A DNA stretch of 64,000 nt from Ovis canadensis (taxonomy: Eukaryota > Chordata > Mammalia > Artiodactyla > Bovidae): the NCBI RefSeq assembly GCF_042477335.2, contig NC_091246.1:255549501-255613500 (forward strand), read 5' to 3'. Shown one piece after another: positions 1 to 11,599 of the stretch (position 1 is the stretch's first letter; each line of letters opens with the position of its first letter). A program made the position numbers and the translations under genes. Below the pieces are notes generated by a model. The model made no database searches and had not been told where the DNA came from. It was given only the letters and a program-made list of their open reading frames with translations.

Positions 1-580
1 CGTGTTCCTCACTCAATATTACGCTTCCATTATCATGTTTATAAAAGACCTTAAAATGCACATCAGTAAGTGCACTTCCCAGCTACTATTTGGGTTGCAA
101 GGGGTCAGCCGGCACCACTTGCATTAGGCTGAGACTAGGGGTACGCAGAGGAGTGATAGCAAACCAGGAAGGCACGTCCTGCTCAGAGCTAGTGACTAGG
201 GAAGCTGGAGGGCGGCTGCGGGGAAGAGAGGCGCCCATGGGATTGCTTAGAGGAGCATGTTCCCCCCGATGTTTCTAATTGGAAAGGATACAGAAGCAAA
301 GTCACTAACCGAAACTGGACCATAAGGCCTATTGCAGCAGTTTGGGGGGGGAGGGTCTGGATTTCCCGAATGGCTGCTGCGGGGAATGGGGCCAGGCCTC
401 CCGGGTTGTAGTTTTCTGTGGGTTTAAAGTACTTAGACATACTGAAACTCCTCTTCGGTCATCTTTAACTGAGCAGCTGTTCTGTAGATAAACTTTATAA
501 TTACAAACAGTACAGTATCGTCAAGTAACAACGATAATAGTAATTTTCATTATTCTAGATTTCTTTCATCTACTAAAACC
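1..580. other. Sequence without recognised gene
   Basis: No gene, RNA or repeat is recognised here. The short open frames lack family motifs, splice context or codon bias that would support coding. The stretch from about 470 to 580 is AT-rich. Confidence 0.5.
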
Positions 581-836
581 TGCTACTGCTGCTCCTAAGT
601 CGCTTCAGTCGTGTCCGACTCTGTGTGACCCGATAGACGGCAGCCCACCAGGCTTCCCCGTCCCTGGGATTCTCCAGGCAAGGACAGTGGAATGGGTTGC
701 CATTTCCTTCTTCAATGCATGAAAGTGAAAGTGAAGTCAGTCCTGTCCGACCGTATGGACTGCAGCCTACCAGGCTCCTCCGCCCCTGGGATTTTCCAGG
801 AAAGAGTATTGGAGTGGGTTGCCCTTACCTTCTCCC
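581..836 (-). repeat. BOV-A2 SINE (two Bov-A units)
   Basis: Two consecutive Bov-A monomers are seen. Each carries the ruminant signature of a Ser-Cys-Val-Arg-like stretch (tcgtgtccgactctgtg), then gcagcccaccaggct-type sequence, then gattctccaggcaa-type sequence. The first runs to about 720 and the second to about 836. The gctactgctgct start is the 3' end of the element, so it lies on the minus strand. Short open frames here are readings of the SINE. Confidence 0.85.
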
Positions 837-959
837 TACTAACCTGCATTGTAGCAAATTTCAAAGCACCAAAGCTGCCTGGCTAGCTAGTCGACCTGTC
901 GGCGATGATCACCTAGCTACAACTACCCGGCATGAACGCCACCGGAACAAATCCGGACC

Positions 960-2450
960 GTAGGGAGCAGAAGGCACAGCGTCACCACTCCGCACGCGTT
1001 TCCTCCGAGTGCGCCGGAGGTTGCATTTCTCTCTCCCGCATCCTCCCGTTCACCCGTGTGTAGGCTCTTATGAGACTAAAGGGGCGCCAGGCTCGCGTTT
1101 CCTTAGGACCCTCCACGGGACGGCCGCGGACGCTTTCTGTCTCAAATATTTGTTTCGCGCTTCTGACCGCCGAACCCAGGCAGGACTGGAGCCGCGCATG
1201 GGGCTCTTTTCTTACTCGCTCCGTTCCCTGTTAACACCCGCGGTGAGGGGATTCGTGAGTGTGGGGTCCAGGGCCGCAAGGGGAAAAGGTGGGACAACAG
1301 GCAGTCCCCGTGTAGACACAGCCCTGCCTCGTACGACCGCAGAGCCTGGAGAAACGACAGTGGGCGTCGGGGAGCAGCTTCCCCGCCTCCCATCTCTGCT
1401 GCGGACCTGAGCCCCAGGCGGCGAGAACCCGCGGTGCTGCGGGGAGAGCCGTACGCGCAGCACAGCGCAGCCTTGTTCCGCGCGCTCTACCTGTCCCATT
1501 CCGGGGGTTCTGTGATCCATGGACGGCCGACGGAGACACGGCAACTCTCAGCTGAGACGGAAAAACTGACTAACGTGGCCCAGAACACCGCGTGGGGCAC
1601 GCTCAGTCTCACCCGCTAACTATAACCCAGGCCGTACCCGAGGACCGAAGAAACGTCTCGACCGCTCCCCAGCTCCTAGAGACACGAGTCGGCCTCGTCA
1701 CGCAAGCCTGCCCGTTCCAGTCAAGCGGGAGCAGGACGCGTCCAGGCCCGCTAAACGAACTCTACGAGCAGGATTCGCGCGGGCTGACCAAACCTCGGAG
1801 TGTGGAGCGGGGGTACCGAGGAAGGGAAACAAACGCCCTAAAAGGTGACCCACGAGTCTGGACGCCGAGCCACCAGCGCTCCGGCGGGGAAGATCCTCTC
1901 TCTCCCCGTTCCGAGGCCCCGCGGATGGCTGGGCGCGGGGAAATGCTGGTCGACCCGAGCGAGCAGCCAAACCTACCTACCCCAGCTCCAGGGAGCCTCC
2001 CAACACCCTGCAGATCCAATCTTCAGCAGGAGCAGGCCTGCCCAGGCCTCCGCAGCACCGGGGATATCGCCGCCAGGGCTGCCGGCCTCTGGAGCTCCCT
2101 TCCGCGTTTGCCGGCTGCATCGCAGCCCTTGTGAAGGTCGCCGAAGGAAGGGAACGCTCTGCAAGCGGCCGCCGGGGGCGCACGACAACCGGTTCGAGCG
2201 TCCCCGGGACGAGGCGCCGTCGCCGGCAGGCCGCAGTGGCGCCTGCCGCCCGAACGCCCGAGCTCGCCGGGGGCCTCTGCCTCGGAGGGGGCTCCCCCTC
2301 GGGACAGCACGGCGCGGAGCGGCCCAGGGCTGGCGGAGAGCGGGAGGCCGCGGCGGAGAGGCCCTCCACGCGAGACTGCAAGGCCCAGGCAAACCTGAGC
2401 AAGGGAGATTCTGCAGGGGGTTGGGCTGTGTGAACTGCAGGCTGAAACAG
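960..2450. promoter_or_regulatory. CpG-rich block, candidate CpG island
   Basis: CpG dinucleotides are dense throughout, for example around 1100-1140, 1410-1460 and 2160-2360, in a genome where CpG is normally depleted. Several overlapping open frames of 100-200 codons exist on both strands, as expected of GC-rich DNA poor in stop codons, and none has a recognisable domain. A CpG island usually marks a promoter or first exon, but no TATA box, exon or gene could be identified, so direction is unknown. It may also be a GC-rich non-promoter segment. Confidence 0.6.
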
Positions 2451-3453
2451 TGACGGTAACACAAAGAGAGAGAGCGCGGGAGACACTGCATTCTGTAATT
2501 TCAGAGTCGAGATGCTGCTGAAGAGTAAAACCCAAGGCTCGGAAGCCATAAAGGAAAGGACTGAAAATTCGACTACGTGATTGGTCTTTTAGTCTTTACC
2601 AAGCAGAGTCAGATGACAAGAAACGGGTGTACGGGAACACGTGTGCAACTACACGTATAACAGCGATGTTGACATCAGCATTACTTAATCACAGAATATT
2701 TAGAAAGCATGGCAAGAGACCAGTGCTTTTACATAACAACTATCAATTTGCTCTTTGGTTTATTGCTGTTATTTAAATGAGTTAGAGCTATAGGTATTGG
2801 AAAGATATCTATGGCAAACTGTTAAATGAAAACAGAAAGTTCTAGCACTTCCAGCGGTATATATGCATTTACCATCTTTTAAAAATGCAGTGGAAAAGTA
2901 GAGAGAGTAGCTAAAGAGGTTTTAAAAAGCAAGAATCAAGTCTTCCCTATAGCCTGGTGTCTGGACAGAAAGACGTGCAGAAACAAAGATGGGCCACACG
3001 ACATACTTTTCTGCTCCCTCCTACTCTAGTCTTGGGACAGGCAGCTGGCATCTCAGCCCCTCCACCTCTCTGCTCCACTAACACCCAGAGCCCCTGCGGG
3101 CAATCAGAGCTCTGACTCTGCAGGCCTGGGATCCCTCAGGTCAGGAGCCTCGAGCCATTCACTTAGCTTGCCCAATCATGCGTGCCCAGAGCTGCTGGCT
3201 CTAACACACACCTGTGTAGTCCTTCCCTCCATCAGCTTTGAGCTGATATCCCAGGGGAAGACCATTCCCCTCACAAAACAGCTGTGAACAACGGGAACAA
3301 CCGGAAGTTTGCCCCTGGACCCATTATGCAAACTCTGTGCACACTCAGCTCCCAAAGACACTACCCTGTTCACCGCGCTGTTTGCATGGCATGGCCACTG
3401 CTTACTTGAAGCATCCAGACTCACTTCTGTGGCAGGAAGAAATACGAGGCGCG
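2451..3453. other. Sequence without recognised gene
   Basis: The first half (about 2,560-2,960) is AT-rich. The second half has average composition. I see no gene, RNA or known repeat. Confidence 0.5.
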
Positions 3454-3521
3454 TATACACACACACACGCACGCGCACGAGCACACACACACATGCACAA
3501 ACACAGAAGCACACACATACC
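3454..3521. repeat. (CA)n microsatellite with CG interruptions
   Basis: An interrupted CA/CG dinucleotide run begins at tatacacacacacacgcacg and continues with shorter CA runs to about 3,520. Its reading frames give the Thr-His and Val-Cys repeats seen in spurious ORFs. Confidence 0.9.
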
Positions 3522-4637
3522 CCAGGAGCCACTCTGGACCCCTGCTAGGGCTGGCAATGGTGGGAGAAGAAAAGAGATCACTGTTGCTACTTCTCAGGTC
3601 CTCTGCGCTGACAGACCCTGGTGGCTTTACTGATTTCACTGTGGAGAGTGCGGGCTTTAGCGCCCTGGTCTGTAGTTTGCTGTCCCGCGCCCTGCGCTCT
3701 ATTGGGTCCACTCTACCCTTTCTCCTCAATGCACACTCAGCACTAAGAAATGAGAATCAACACACATTGCGTTCAGCCTTCAAATCTGAACAAAGTTTAA
3801 GAGCAGAGAGAAACTGAGTTCTTGTGAAGAAGGTAGTGAGAAAATTGTATTTATCCGTTGTGTAGCTGCCAAAATGTTCAAATATAGTCTATAAAAGCTT
3901 AATATTTTTTAAAATTAGGAAAAGTAAATAGGCCCTCATTACTCCTCCTTGCCCATCACCACCTCTGCCCCAGCGTCCATCACACTGGGCTCGTCTGATG
4001 ACACTCCTGTTCTCCTGGTTGGGGACCTTTTTCACACTCATCACTGTCATCTGTGCCCGCTGCACACCTGCCGCCACGGGGGCCATTCCCATGGTGAATC
4101 AGGGGGTTTTCTCCAGTGAGCCTCAGGGGTGCTGTTGTTTTCTTTTAATAGAAACCTCTCCCGTCTGTCCTGTAAACTCACAACCTTTACAGATGCTGTA
4201 GCGAGCGGGTGTGAGTGACAGAAAGAGGCTGTTTCCATATCAGTCCCTGAGCTGCCACGTGCCTAACAGAGTGGTGGGTGTCACTGGCATCAATATTTCC
4301 TGCGTGGTGTTAGAAGATCCAGGCCGAAAGGAGAAACCGGACAATTTGGCAAGACACAGATCAAACCAGGAACGAGAGCAAGTCCCTCTCATTGTTTCAA
4401 GGTCAAGAACTCAGCCCCCAAGTCCTCCTCTGCATCCTCACGCGGGACGGTTGAAACTGACCAGATAAAGCTGAGGAGACGGAGAGCCGTCATGAGAGCC
4501 AAGCCTCTAAAGCCCTGCTGGATACTCTAGGCTGAGTCTCCAACACTCACCTGGGGGTGACCCCTCCCACCAAACCACGGGCATGCAGAGATAAGGGGAA
4601 CCCTGCTCTCTCTGGGGTCAAGGGGAAAACACTATGG
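3522..4637. other. Sequence without recognised gene
   Basis: Mixed-composition sequence with no recognisable gene or RNA. Open frames are short and carry no recognisable motif. Confidence 0.45.
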
Positions 4638-4862
4638 GCTGCTGCTGCTGCTGAGCCAATCAGTCATGTCCTACACTGTGCGACCCCATGGACAGCAGCC
4701 CCCCAGGCTCTCCTGTCCCTGGGGTTCTCCAGGCAAGAACACTGGAGTGGGTTGCCATTTCCTTCTCCAGTGCATGCAAGTGAAAAGTGAAAGTGAAGTC
4801 GCTCAGCTGTGTCCGACTCTGTGCAACCCCATGGACTGCAGCCCACCAGGCTCCTCTGTCAC
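4638..4862 (-). repeat. BOV-A2 SINE
   Basis: It starts with the gctgctgctgctgctga tail region typical of the BOV-A2 3' end. It then shows tgtgcgaccccatggacagc and a second, truncated unit with tcagctgtgtccgactctgt. The second unit breaks off at about 4,860. Confidence 0.85.
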
Positions 4863-5454
4863 ACATTGCTAGGCATCAGAAGAAAGAGAAAGATGCAAAG
4901 CTAAGTCTACATGGGGCACATTGTGATATAAGGTCATTTTTTTTTTCCTGGTTACTCTTTTCCTTCAGTGGCGACCCCCCCTGGTCCTAGATGCTCATCT
5001 TTGAGGGATGGCGCTCACCTGGTAGTGAAGCTGCAGGTGCAAGGCCCCAGGACCCCCTTGTGCATCACCCTCTCTCAGCTCAGCTGTCTCCAGAGCATCT
5101 CCAGATCTGAGTAAGATCACAAGCACACAGCCCTCCCAGCTGTTTCCCTGAGGCTCCTCTGCCTGCAGTCCCTTCCTGCCCCCAGGGAGGGCCTTTCTTA
5201 TCTACCCACATCTTCCCTTCCCTCTTGCTCAGGAGAGTGGCTTCTGAACTGCTTTTCAGAGGATACATATTATCGAATCACCTTTCTTCATTCTAACTCC
5301 CTGATACAAAGAAATTCTTCCAACCAGTAGGGAGTCCATGTATCTTTTAAAAAGATACATTTTTAGAAGAAAACATTTTAAATTAAAAAAAAAATTCTTC
5401 ATACCAGTAAGGACCCATGTATCTTTACAAAAGAGACATTTCCCTACCTGTATT

Positions 5455-5935
5455 CATTTGTTACTGCTGGTATAACAAATGAGCACAGGTTCACTTTCTC
5501 ATCCGTCTGGAGAAGTCCAACGTGGATCTTGCTGTGCGGACATCGAGGTGCCGGCGGGCTGTGCTCCTTCTGGAGGACCTGGGGGTGCTCTTCCTAGGGG
5601 TTGAGGTGTCAGCGGGCTGCACTCCTTCTGGAGGATCTGGGGGTGTTCTTCCTAGGGGTCGCCGCACTGCTCGCCTGGGGGCCCAGCAGCCACTTCAGCC
5701 CCGAGGTGGCTCATGTCGTCACGGCTCCTCCACCAGCTGTGACCCTCCTGACTCCCTCTCTGACTTCTGAGGACCCTTGGGACTACGTTGCACCCTCACC
5801 AGTGACCCGAGGGCCTCCGGGTGTATATCCTTTCTTTAACCACACCCACACGAGTCCCTTCTGCCCTGTGAGTTAACAGTCACAGGTTCTGGGGATTAGG
5901 ACCCAGACGTCTTTAGGGGGAGGGAAACTGTTGAT
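5455..5935 (+). repeat. Ancient mammalian interspersed repeat, family uncertain
   Basis: It contains landmarks of a widespread old mammalian repeat: a gctggtataacaaatgagca-like start, tccttctggagg, ggacccttgggactac, and a tail like caggttctggggattaggac followed by a G-rich run. The family name was not settled by eye. The copy is internally duplicated (see 5,545-5,660). Confidence 0.5.
5545..5660. repeat. 58-bp tandem duplication
   Basis: Two adjacent copies with a 58-bp period are seen. The first has ggtgccggcgggctgtgctc near 5,547 and the second has ggtgtcagcgggctgcactc near 5,605. Both continue into tccttctggagg and ttcctaggggt. The copies differ at several bases, so the duplication is not very recent. 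Confidence 0.8.
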
Positions 5936-6429
5936 CACACTACTCTCTCTGCGCAACTTGAGAGAAAATTACTTTAAACAATTGCAAGGTACCTTCACAA
6001 CAGCTCAGAGTAGCATCACCTGCTAAAATATGACGTACAGATAACACAACAGCTGGGCCATAATGTGGGTCTCAATAAACAGGCCTAGAAGAATGCTTTC
6101 CTAATTTTTCACCAGCGAGAAACGACGATCAGGTTGCATTTGGGTGACACCTGTCGGGGTCGTTTCCTGAAGCATGAGGTCGGGGAGGGTGGGTGCGGTC
6201 TGCACAGACAGGGCTGAGGCGGGCGAGGTCCCGGTGAACACAGGCATGGAATCCAAGGGACAGCGAGGCCTCTGCAGGCTCAGGCAGGAGGAGCCCCAGA
6301 CTTCAGGGTGGGAGCTGGGTGGGCAGGATGCGGCTGCGCGTGTGGGGGTCCCTGAGACACCGAGTCTTCTCACCACCGATTTGTGCAAGGGCCCCACTCT
6401 TTAACTCCTAGTCACCCCGTGATGTCCTG

Positions 6430-7330
6430 GTCTACAGCGTCCATTCAACACAAAAGCGCAGCGTATTAACAGCAGCGTGGCAGGACTGCAGAGGGCGGTT
6501 CGGCCCGCTGAGATCAAGAAGCATTTGAGAAGCAGCAGCGCTGCTGAGCCCGGAGTCCCGGGAGACTCCTTCCGCCCCGGCCCGTCGGCGATCCCCAGCC
6601 CCGGAGCTTCCCGATCCGGTCCTCTGCTGGAGAGGGGCCCGGGCGCCCGCACGTCTGAGCCCTGGGTCTCGCGACTGAGCTCGGGTGTGCCGCGCGCCCC
6701 TTCTCCCGGTCTTCCGGTCCCGGTTCCCGCAGCGGCCGGAGGCCCGGGGTCGGGCCCGGGGAGGCGAGCGGGCGGGGACGCGCGGCCCCGTCGGTGGCCG
6801 CGTACGGGGAGCGGGTGCAGTTTCTCCCCGCGGGGCCGAGCCCGGTCGTCGGAAGCCCTGAGCCTGGCGAAGGATCCGCTGTGCCGCCCGCGGGATCCCC
6901 GGGGCCTCCGCATCTCCCGCCCGCGGGGGATCGGAAAGGTCTCTGGGGCACGGAGACCGCCCCGCTCTCTCCTCGCCGCCTCCCGGCTTCTTGGGGCTCA
7001 CCAGGCTCCCGGGTTCCACCAGCGGCCAGGGGCCCGGAGCTCCTGCGGGGACGGGACCCCAGATTCCACCCGGCCCTGGGCCCTCCGTGCGCGTCGCCTG
7101 CCCCGCGGGCGCTGCTTCCCGGAGCGGCCTGCCGAGCGGCAGCCCCAGCCAGGGAGATGCGGCCGCTGGAGGCGCCGTCGGACGTGGACACGGGGCCGCC
7201 TGGGCTTCTGGCTCCGCCGGCCGCCCCGGCTGCAGCCCGAGGGCCGGTGGACACCAAGCGAGGCGGCTTCGCCGTCCACCCGCGGAGCGCAGGGGCGGCC
7301 CTAAACTACGACTCGGGGTCAACTGCACGT
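6430..7330. promoter_or_regulatory. Strong CpG-rich block, candidate CpG island
   Basis: Very high density of CpG and GC-box-like runs, for example around 6,700-6,850 and 7,090-7,200. Long open frames on both strands (up to about 316 codons) are rich in Pro, Arg, Gly and Ala, overlap each other and lack domains, so they reflect composition, not coding. This is the best promoter-like candidate in the left third, but no linked exon was recognised and orientation is unknown. Confidence 0.65.
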
Positions 7331-9040
7331 GCGTCGCTTCTTTGATCCACGTCTCCGGTGTGAAAGAACCCAGAGTTCCCACCCTGGGCGGAAGAAAGGT
7401 TCTCTATAAAGGTTTTGTAGACGGCGTTCTTTCTCCGGCCAAAATAAGAGGGTTGGTGATTTGAAACGCCACCGTCACCCACGCTGTTGGCGGTGCGCCT
7501 GAAGGGCAGGTCTGAGCCCCACCCGCTGTGGGTGCGTGGAGCACAGAGCAGTGCCCGCCTCGGCTGCTCCTCAGCCGTCAGAGAGTCACTCTCAGGGCTG
7601 GACTCCAGCTCCAGGGCTGGGGCTGGAAAGGCGGCTTCTGTCCCGCTGGGAGCCTCAGTAGATACTGACGGCTTGATGGGTGAGGAACTGTGCCCAGCAA
7701 GTAACTGCTGCTCAAAACACGATGGGCGCCAGCGCGCAGCAGGAAAAGGGTACCGAACAGGACAGCTTCCCTCCTGCTGGAGGCTGGGATGCACAGATGA
7801 GCTTGTTGCAGCAAAAAGAGAAATGCAGTGTTTCCTGTCCTGAGAACAAGGAAAGTAAACAGGGAAGACTAGACGAGAAACGTGGCCGGTCGCCAAAGAG
7901 TTAAATCACTCCTAGTTTTACTTGAGGTGTTTCTAACCTGTGTGTCTGTAACCGGGAGTCCCCGATCCTGCGTACTTTCCATCCTGCACCACGTTTCTGC
8001 TCTCCCTGCACCCTCTTGTAGCAAGTCACCCCTTAGAGCTGTTTGCATTTCGGGAGGAAGGTGGCAGGCTGGCGGACCCAGGAGACCCAGGCTGTACACA
8101 GTCTCTCGGGTCCCCCAGGAGGGGACAGGGCCCTGTTCCTGGGGGGCTAGCCTGCTCTGTGCTCCCCTTGGCCAGCTGAGGAGTAAAGCCGTCTAATTCC
8201 TCCAAAATTCTGTTTCCCGTATTTTTTAATTGAGCATTGGTGGGCAGAGAAAGGAGAGATTTTGGCAGTAACAAGGCGGCCACGCATGAGTGGGAGGCAG
8301 GGGTGGAGGCGGGGGGCGGAGTATCCTGGGGCGGGGGAGGACTCGAACCCCTCACACCTCAGGCAGCTTTTGGTAATTTGGGTTTTGTTTTCTGAGTATA
8401 GGTTTCATAGTTACAGCGCATAGCTCTATCACTCAGTTTTGGAATGGTGGTCCCTATGGGTGGGAGCGTCCACTATAAATGGATAGAATAGGCCATTGCA
8501 TCTTACATCCCATGGACCAAATTCCACTCCCAGATTGTGCTGGTAGGGCCTGAAAGCTGAAAATGACTTTTATACCTTTAAATGGTTGAAAATAATTCTT
8601 AAAGATAGTATTTGCAGCATGAAAATTCTATTCATTATACTCATATTCATCCAGATTTCATTGTCTATAAGGAGTGTTTTCTTGAAACAGGCTCTTCATG
8701 TACTTCTTATCTGTGGTGCTTCTTGGATACAATGACTGAGCTGAGTGGATCCAACAGATGTCATGTGGCAAAGCTAAAATATTTACTCTCTGGATCTTTA
8801 TAGAGGTTTGCCCACCTCCACTGTAGAAATATGGTAGGGGTTTTGTTTATTTGTTTGTTTTTAACACATATGCTGAGAACTATACATTAGAAACATTGTG
8901 AATTTTGTTCACATTACAAATTACTGTGAATTTAGTTCACATTACATTGTGCATTTTATTCTTTGGAACAAACCTCCTGTGGGTAGATGTCCAGCTGGTC
9001 ACATCGCTCTCAGAAATCTCACCAGCATGAACACTGCGCC
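7331..9040. other. Sequence without recognised gene
   Basis: Composition falls from GC-rich to AT-rich. From about 8,890 to 8,960 there is a short imperfect direct repeat around gtgaattttgttcacattac. No gene, RNA or known repeat was identified. Confidence 0.4.
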
Positions 9041-9043
9041 TGT

Positions 9044-9259
9044 GTACTCAGTTGCTACTCAGCTGCTAAGTTGTGTCTCTTTGTGACCCCATGGACTGTA
9101 GCCCTGCAGGCTCTTCTGTTCCTGGGGATTCTCCTGGCAAGAATAATACTGGAGTGGGTTGCCAGGCCCTCCTCCAGGAGCTCTTCCCAACCCAGGGATC
9201 GAACCTGGGTCTCCCTCATTGCAGGTGGATTCTTTACCATCTGAGCCACCAGGAAAACC
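9044..9259 (-). repeat. Bov-tA SINE
   Basis: Antisense Bov-tA. On the minus strand the tRNA-Glu-derived head (tcctggtggctcagatggta) lies near 9,255, with the B-box-like ggttcgatccctggg near 9,195. It is followed by the Bov-A body ending at about 9,044. Confidence 0.9.
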
Positions 9260-9369
9260 TCTCAGGAGAATGGTCAAGCTGAATCGAGTTCTCAGAGTGA
9301 TGTTTACTCTACTTTCTGTCTCAAATGTCACCCCTTAATTGATTCTCCCACCCTTTTCTGCCTTGATTT

Positions 9370-9935
9370 GTCAAATTTTCCATCTCTTCCTGCCCCCTGC
9401 CCCCAGAGGGTCTCTCTGCATTCCTTCCAACCTATCCTTCCTACAGCAGAAAATGCAACTAAGAAAATAAAAACCCAAATCCTCCTTAAAAATTTCAGTA
9501 GTTTCTCACTACCACCAGACCCACGATCCAGGACCTTCCATGAATGACCCCTGTGTTTTTCCTCAGGCTAATCTCCCTGCCATCCTGGGCTTCTTTGAGT
9601 GCCCGGCACCGTACGTTTCCCCCTGAGTCAAGGCTTTATATATGCCGCTCCTCCTGCCTGGGGAGCTCTTCTCCCTACCCCTTGTTCCACCAGCTCCCCA
9701 CCATTTCATCTCCATGTTCAGTACTCCTTGTTCAGGGGCGTCTTCCCTAACCCTTCCACCAGCTCCCAAGCACCTGCATTCCCCCTCTGTCACATTCATC
9801 AGATTGCCAGTTCTTATGGAATCTCCTGCTGGACGGAAAACTCTGGGAGAGCAGGGCTGTGCCTTGCTCGTGGTTCTTTCCTGGCTCCTGACACATTGAT
9901 TCTCTGTCACTGTTGAATAGATGGTTGAAGGATGA
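9370..9935 (+). repeat. L2 LINE 3' region
   Basis: It has the order of landmarks seen in L2 3' ends: aaaacccaaatcctccttaa, then a degenerate gcctggggagctcttctccc, then cttccctaaccctt, then gggagagcagggctgtgcct, ending near gttgaatagatgg. Strongly diverged, as expected for this old family. Confidence 0.65.
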
Positions 9936-10305
9936 GTGACGGGGGTGTGCTGGGAGAGGCCTGGCTCTGCGATCATCTGGCAATGCCACACATCTTCGGA
10001 GGATTTGGAGACTGGACGAGGTAATCGCTAACGTTCATCAGCTCAGACATCTATTAATCTTTAGGCTTACTCCCAGCCTGTTCCATTTGCTCCAAGATAT
10101 TTGGTTGAGCATTCGTTGTACTGAACTTGAGATTCAAGATTAGGCTGTGGCTAAAAGAGTTAAAAGTGACAGCTGCTTGGTACACACATAAAATTATCTG
10201 CATAGTTTCTGAGATCTTTCTCCAGCTACAGAGCTCAGAGAATAGCCACCAAAACCACATAGTCATGCACTTGGCCACATAGTTTCCTGGGTACTAAAGC
10301 ACTGT

Positions 10306-10412
10306 TGGAGAAGGCAATGGCACCCCACTCCAGCACTCTTGCCTGGAAAATACAGTGGATGGAGGAGCCTGGTGGGCTGCAATCCATGGGGTCGCTGAGG
10401 GTCGGACACGGT
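10306..10412 (+). repeat. Bov-A SINE monomer fragment
   Basis: Contains ggagaaggcaatggcacccc, the cttgcctggaaaata motif and ggagcctggtgggctgcaat, ending in gggtcggacacgg. The tRNA-like head is missing. Confidence 0.8.
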
Positions 10413-10576
10413 CCTTGTTCCCGATCCCTCACACCTATAAAAGTCTTTTATTATGTGCAACTCCTCAGTTTCTAACTGCTGAATTGGATGCTGCCTGATT
10501 CACAAATCTGTAAATAGAGGCACTAAGATTTTAAACTTTTACTCAGTAGAATTTTATTTTATTTTAATAGGGCTTA

Positions 10577-10849
10577 CAGCTTCTTTTGGAGAAAGCACCC
10601 AACTCCAGTACTCTTGCCTGGAAAATCCCATGGACAGAGGAGCCTGGAGGGTGTGGTCCATGGGGTCGATCAGAGTCACACATGACTGAGTAACTTCACT
10701 TTCACTTTTCACTTTCCTGCATTGGAGAAGGAAATGGCAACCCACTCCAATGTTCTTGCCTGGAGAATCCCAGGGATGGGGGAGCCTGGTGGGCTGACGT
10801 CTACGGGGTCACACAGAGTCGGACATGACTGAAGTGACTTAGTAGCAGC
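10577..10849 (+). repeat. BOV-A2 SINE
   Basis: Two Bov-A units are joined by the cttcactttcacttttcact linker near 10,700. The second unit ends with gacttagtagcagca. Plus-strand orientation. Confidence 0.85.
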
Positions 10850-10984
10850 ATAGCTTATTTTAAGATTATACTTGGCTTTTAAGAGATTGTTATAGATTCA
10901 GTCAAGCTCACTGTGAACGATGTCAGATTCATGATCTCTGAAGAAGATTTAGCTTCAGGACCAAGGGCCAGGATTGATCACTCA

Positions 10985-11110
10985 AGAGCGTTTGTGTAGC
11001 AGAGTTTTATTACAGTGGAAAAAGGTCAGAGATAGCTTCTGACATAGATATCAGAAGGGGTGCCCCCCTTGCTAGTGTTAGCAAGGGACGTATATAGTTT
11101 TAAAATTAGT
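10985..11110. repeat. Possible LTR-derived fragment
   Basis: The stretch around gagttttattacagtggaaa and tagcttctgacatagatatc resembles ruminant ERV LTR sequence, interrupted on its right by the Bov-tA at 11,115. Recognition is from memory of the family style only. Confidence 0.3.
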
Positions 11111-11114
11111 TACT

Positions 11115-11332
11115 GGACTTCCCTGGTGGCTCAGAGGTTAAAGTGTCTGCCTGGAATGCTGGAGACCAGGGTTCAACCCCTGGGTCAGGAAGATCCCCTG
11201 GAGAAGGAAATGGCAACCCACTCCAGTACTCTTGCCTGGAGAATCCCATGGAGGGAGGAGCCTGGTAGGCTACAGTCCATGGGGTCGCAAAGAGTCAGAC
11301 ACGACTGAGCGACTGAACTGAACTGAGCTGCA
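11115..11332 (+). repeat. Bov-tA SINE, near full length
   Basis: The tRNA-Glu-derived head starts at ggacttccctggtggctcag and includes the ggttcaacccctgggtcagg B-box region. The Bov-A body follows, ending in gactgaactgaactgagctg. Well preserved, so relatively young. Confidence 0.92.
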
Positions 11333-11599
11333 CTGAATTGCCTCAGCACAGGTTGCACACATGATGCTTGAAAACTACAGAAGACTTAAAACTCATTTAG
11401 AACATTATGCATGTGAGGGACTACAAAAGAGAAAATGCTTATGAGTTCAGCAAAGTAACGCCGCATGGAAACCAAACAAACGTGTTTCCAAAGGAGTTTC
11501 CAAGGGAGACCATCACAGAGAGAGCGACTGCTGTCAATATGCAGAGAAATAGTACCTGGATGTGTGCGGGCAGTCTCTCATAGCCTCTCCTCTCCGTGC

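Noticed and set aside
1592..2549. Overlapping 170-200-codon frames in the first CpG block
   Set aside because: Frames occur on both strands at once, with Arg/Pro/Ala bias and no motif.
6432..7382. 316-codon and 275-codon open frames on opposite strands
   Set aside because: Both lie in the CpG-rich block, overlap each other and have no domain or plausible start context. Low stop-codon frequency in GC-rich DNA explains them.
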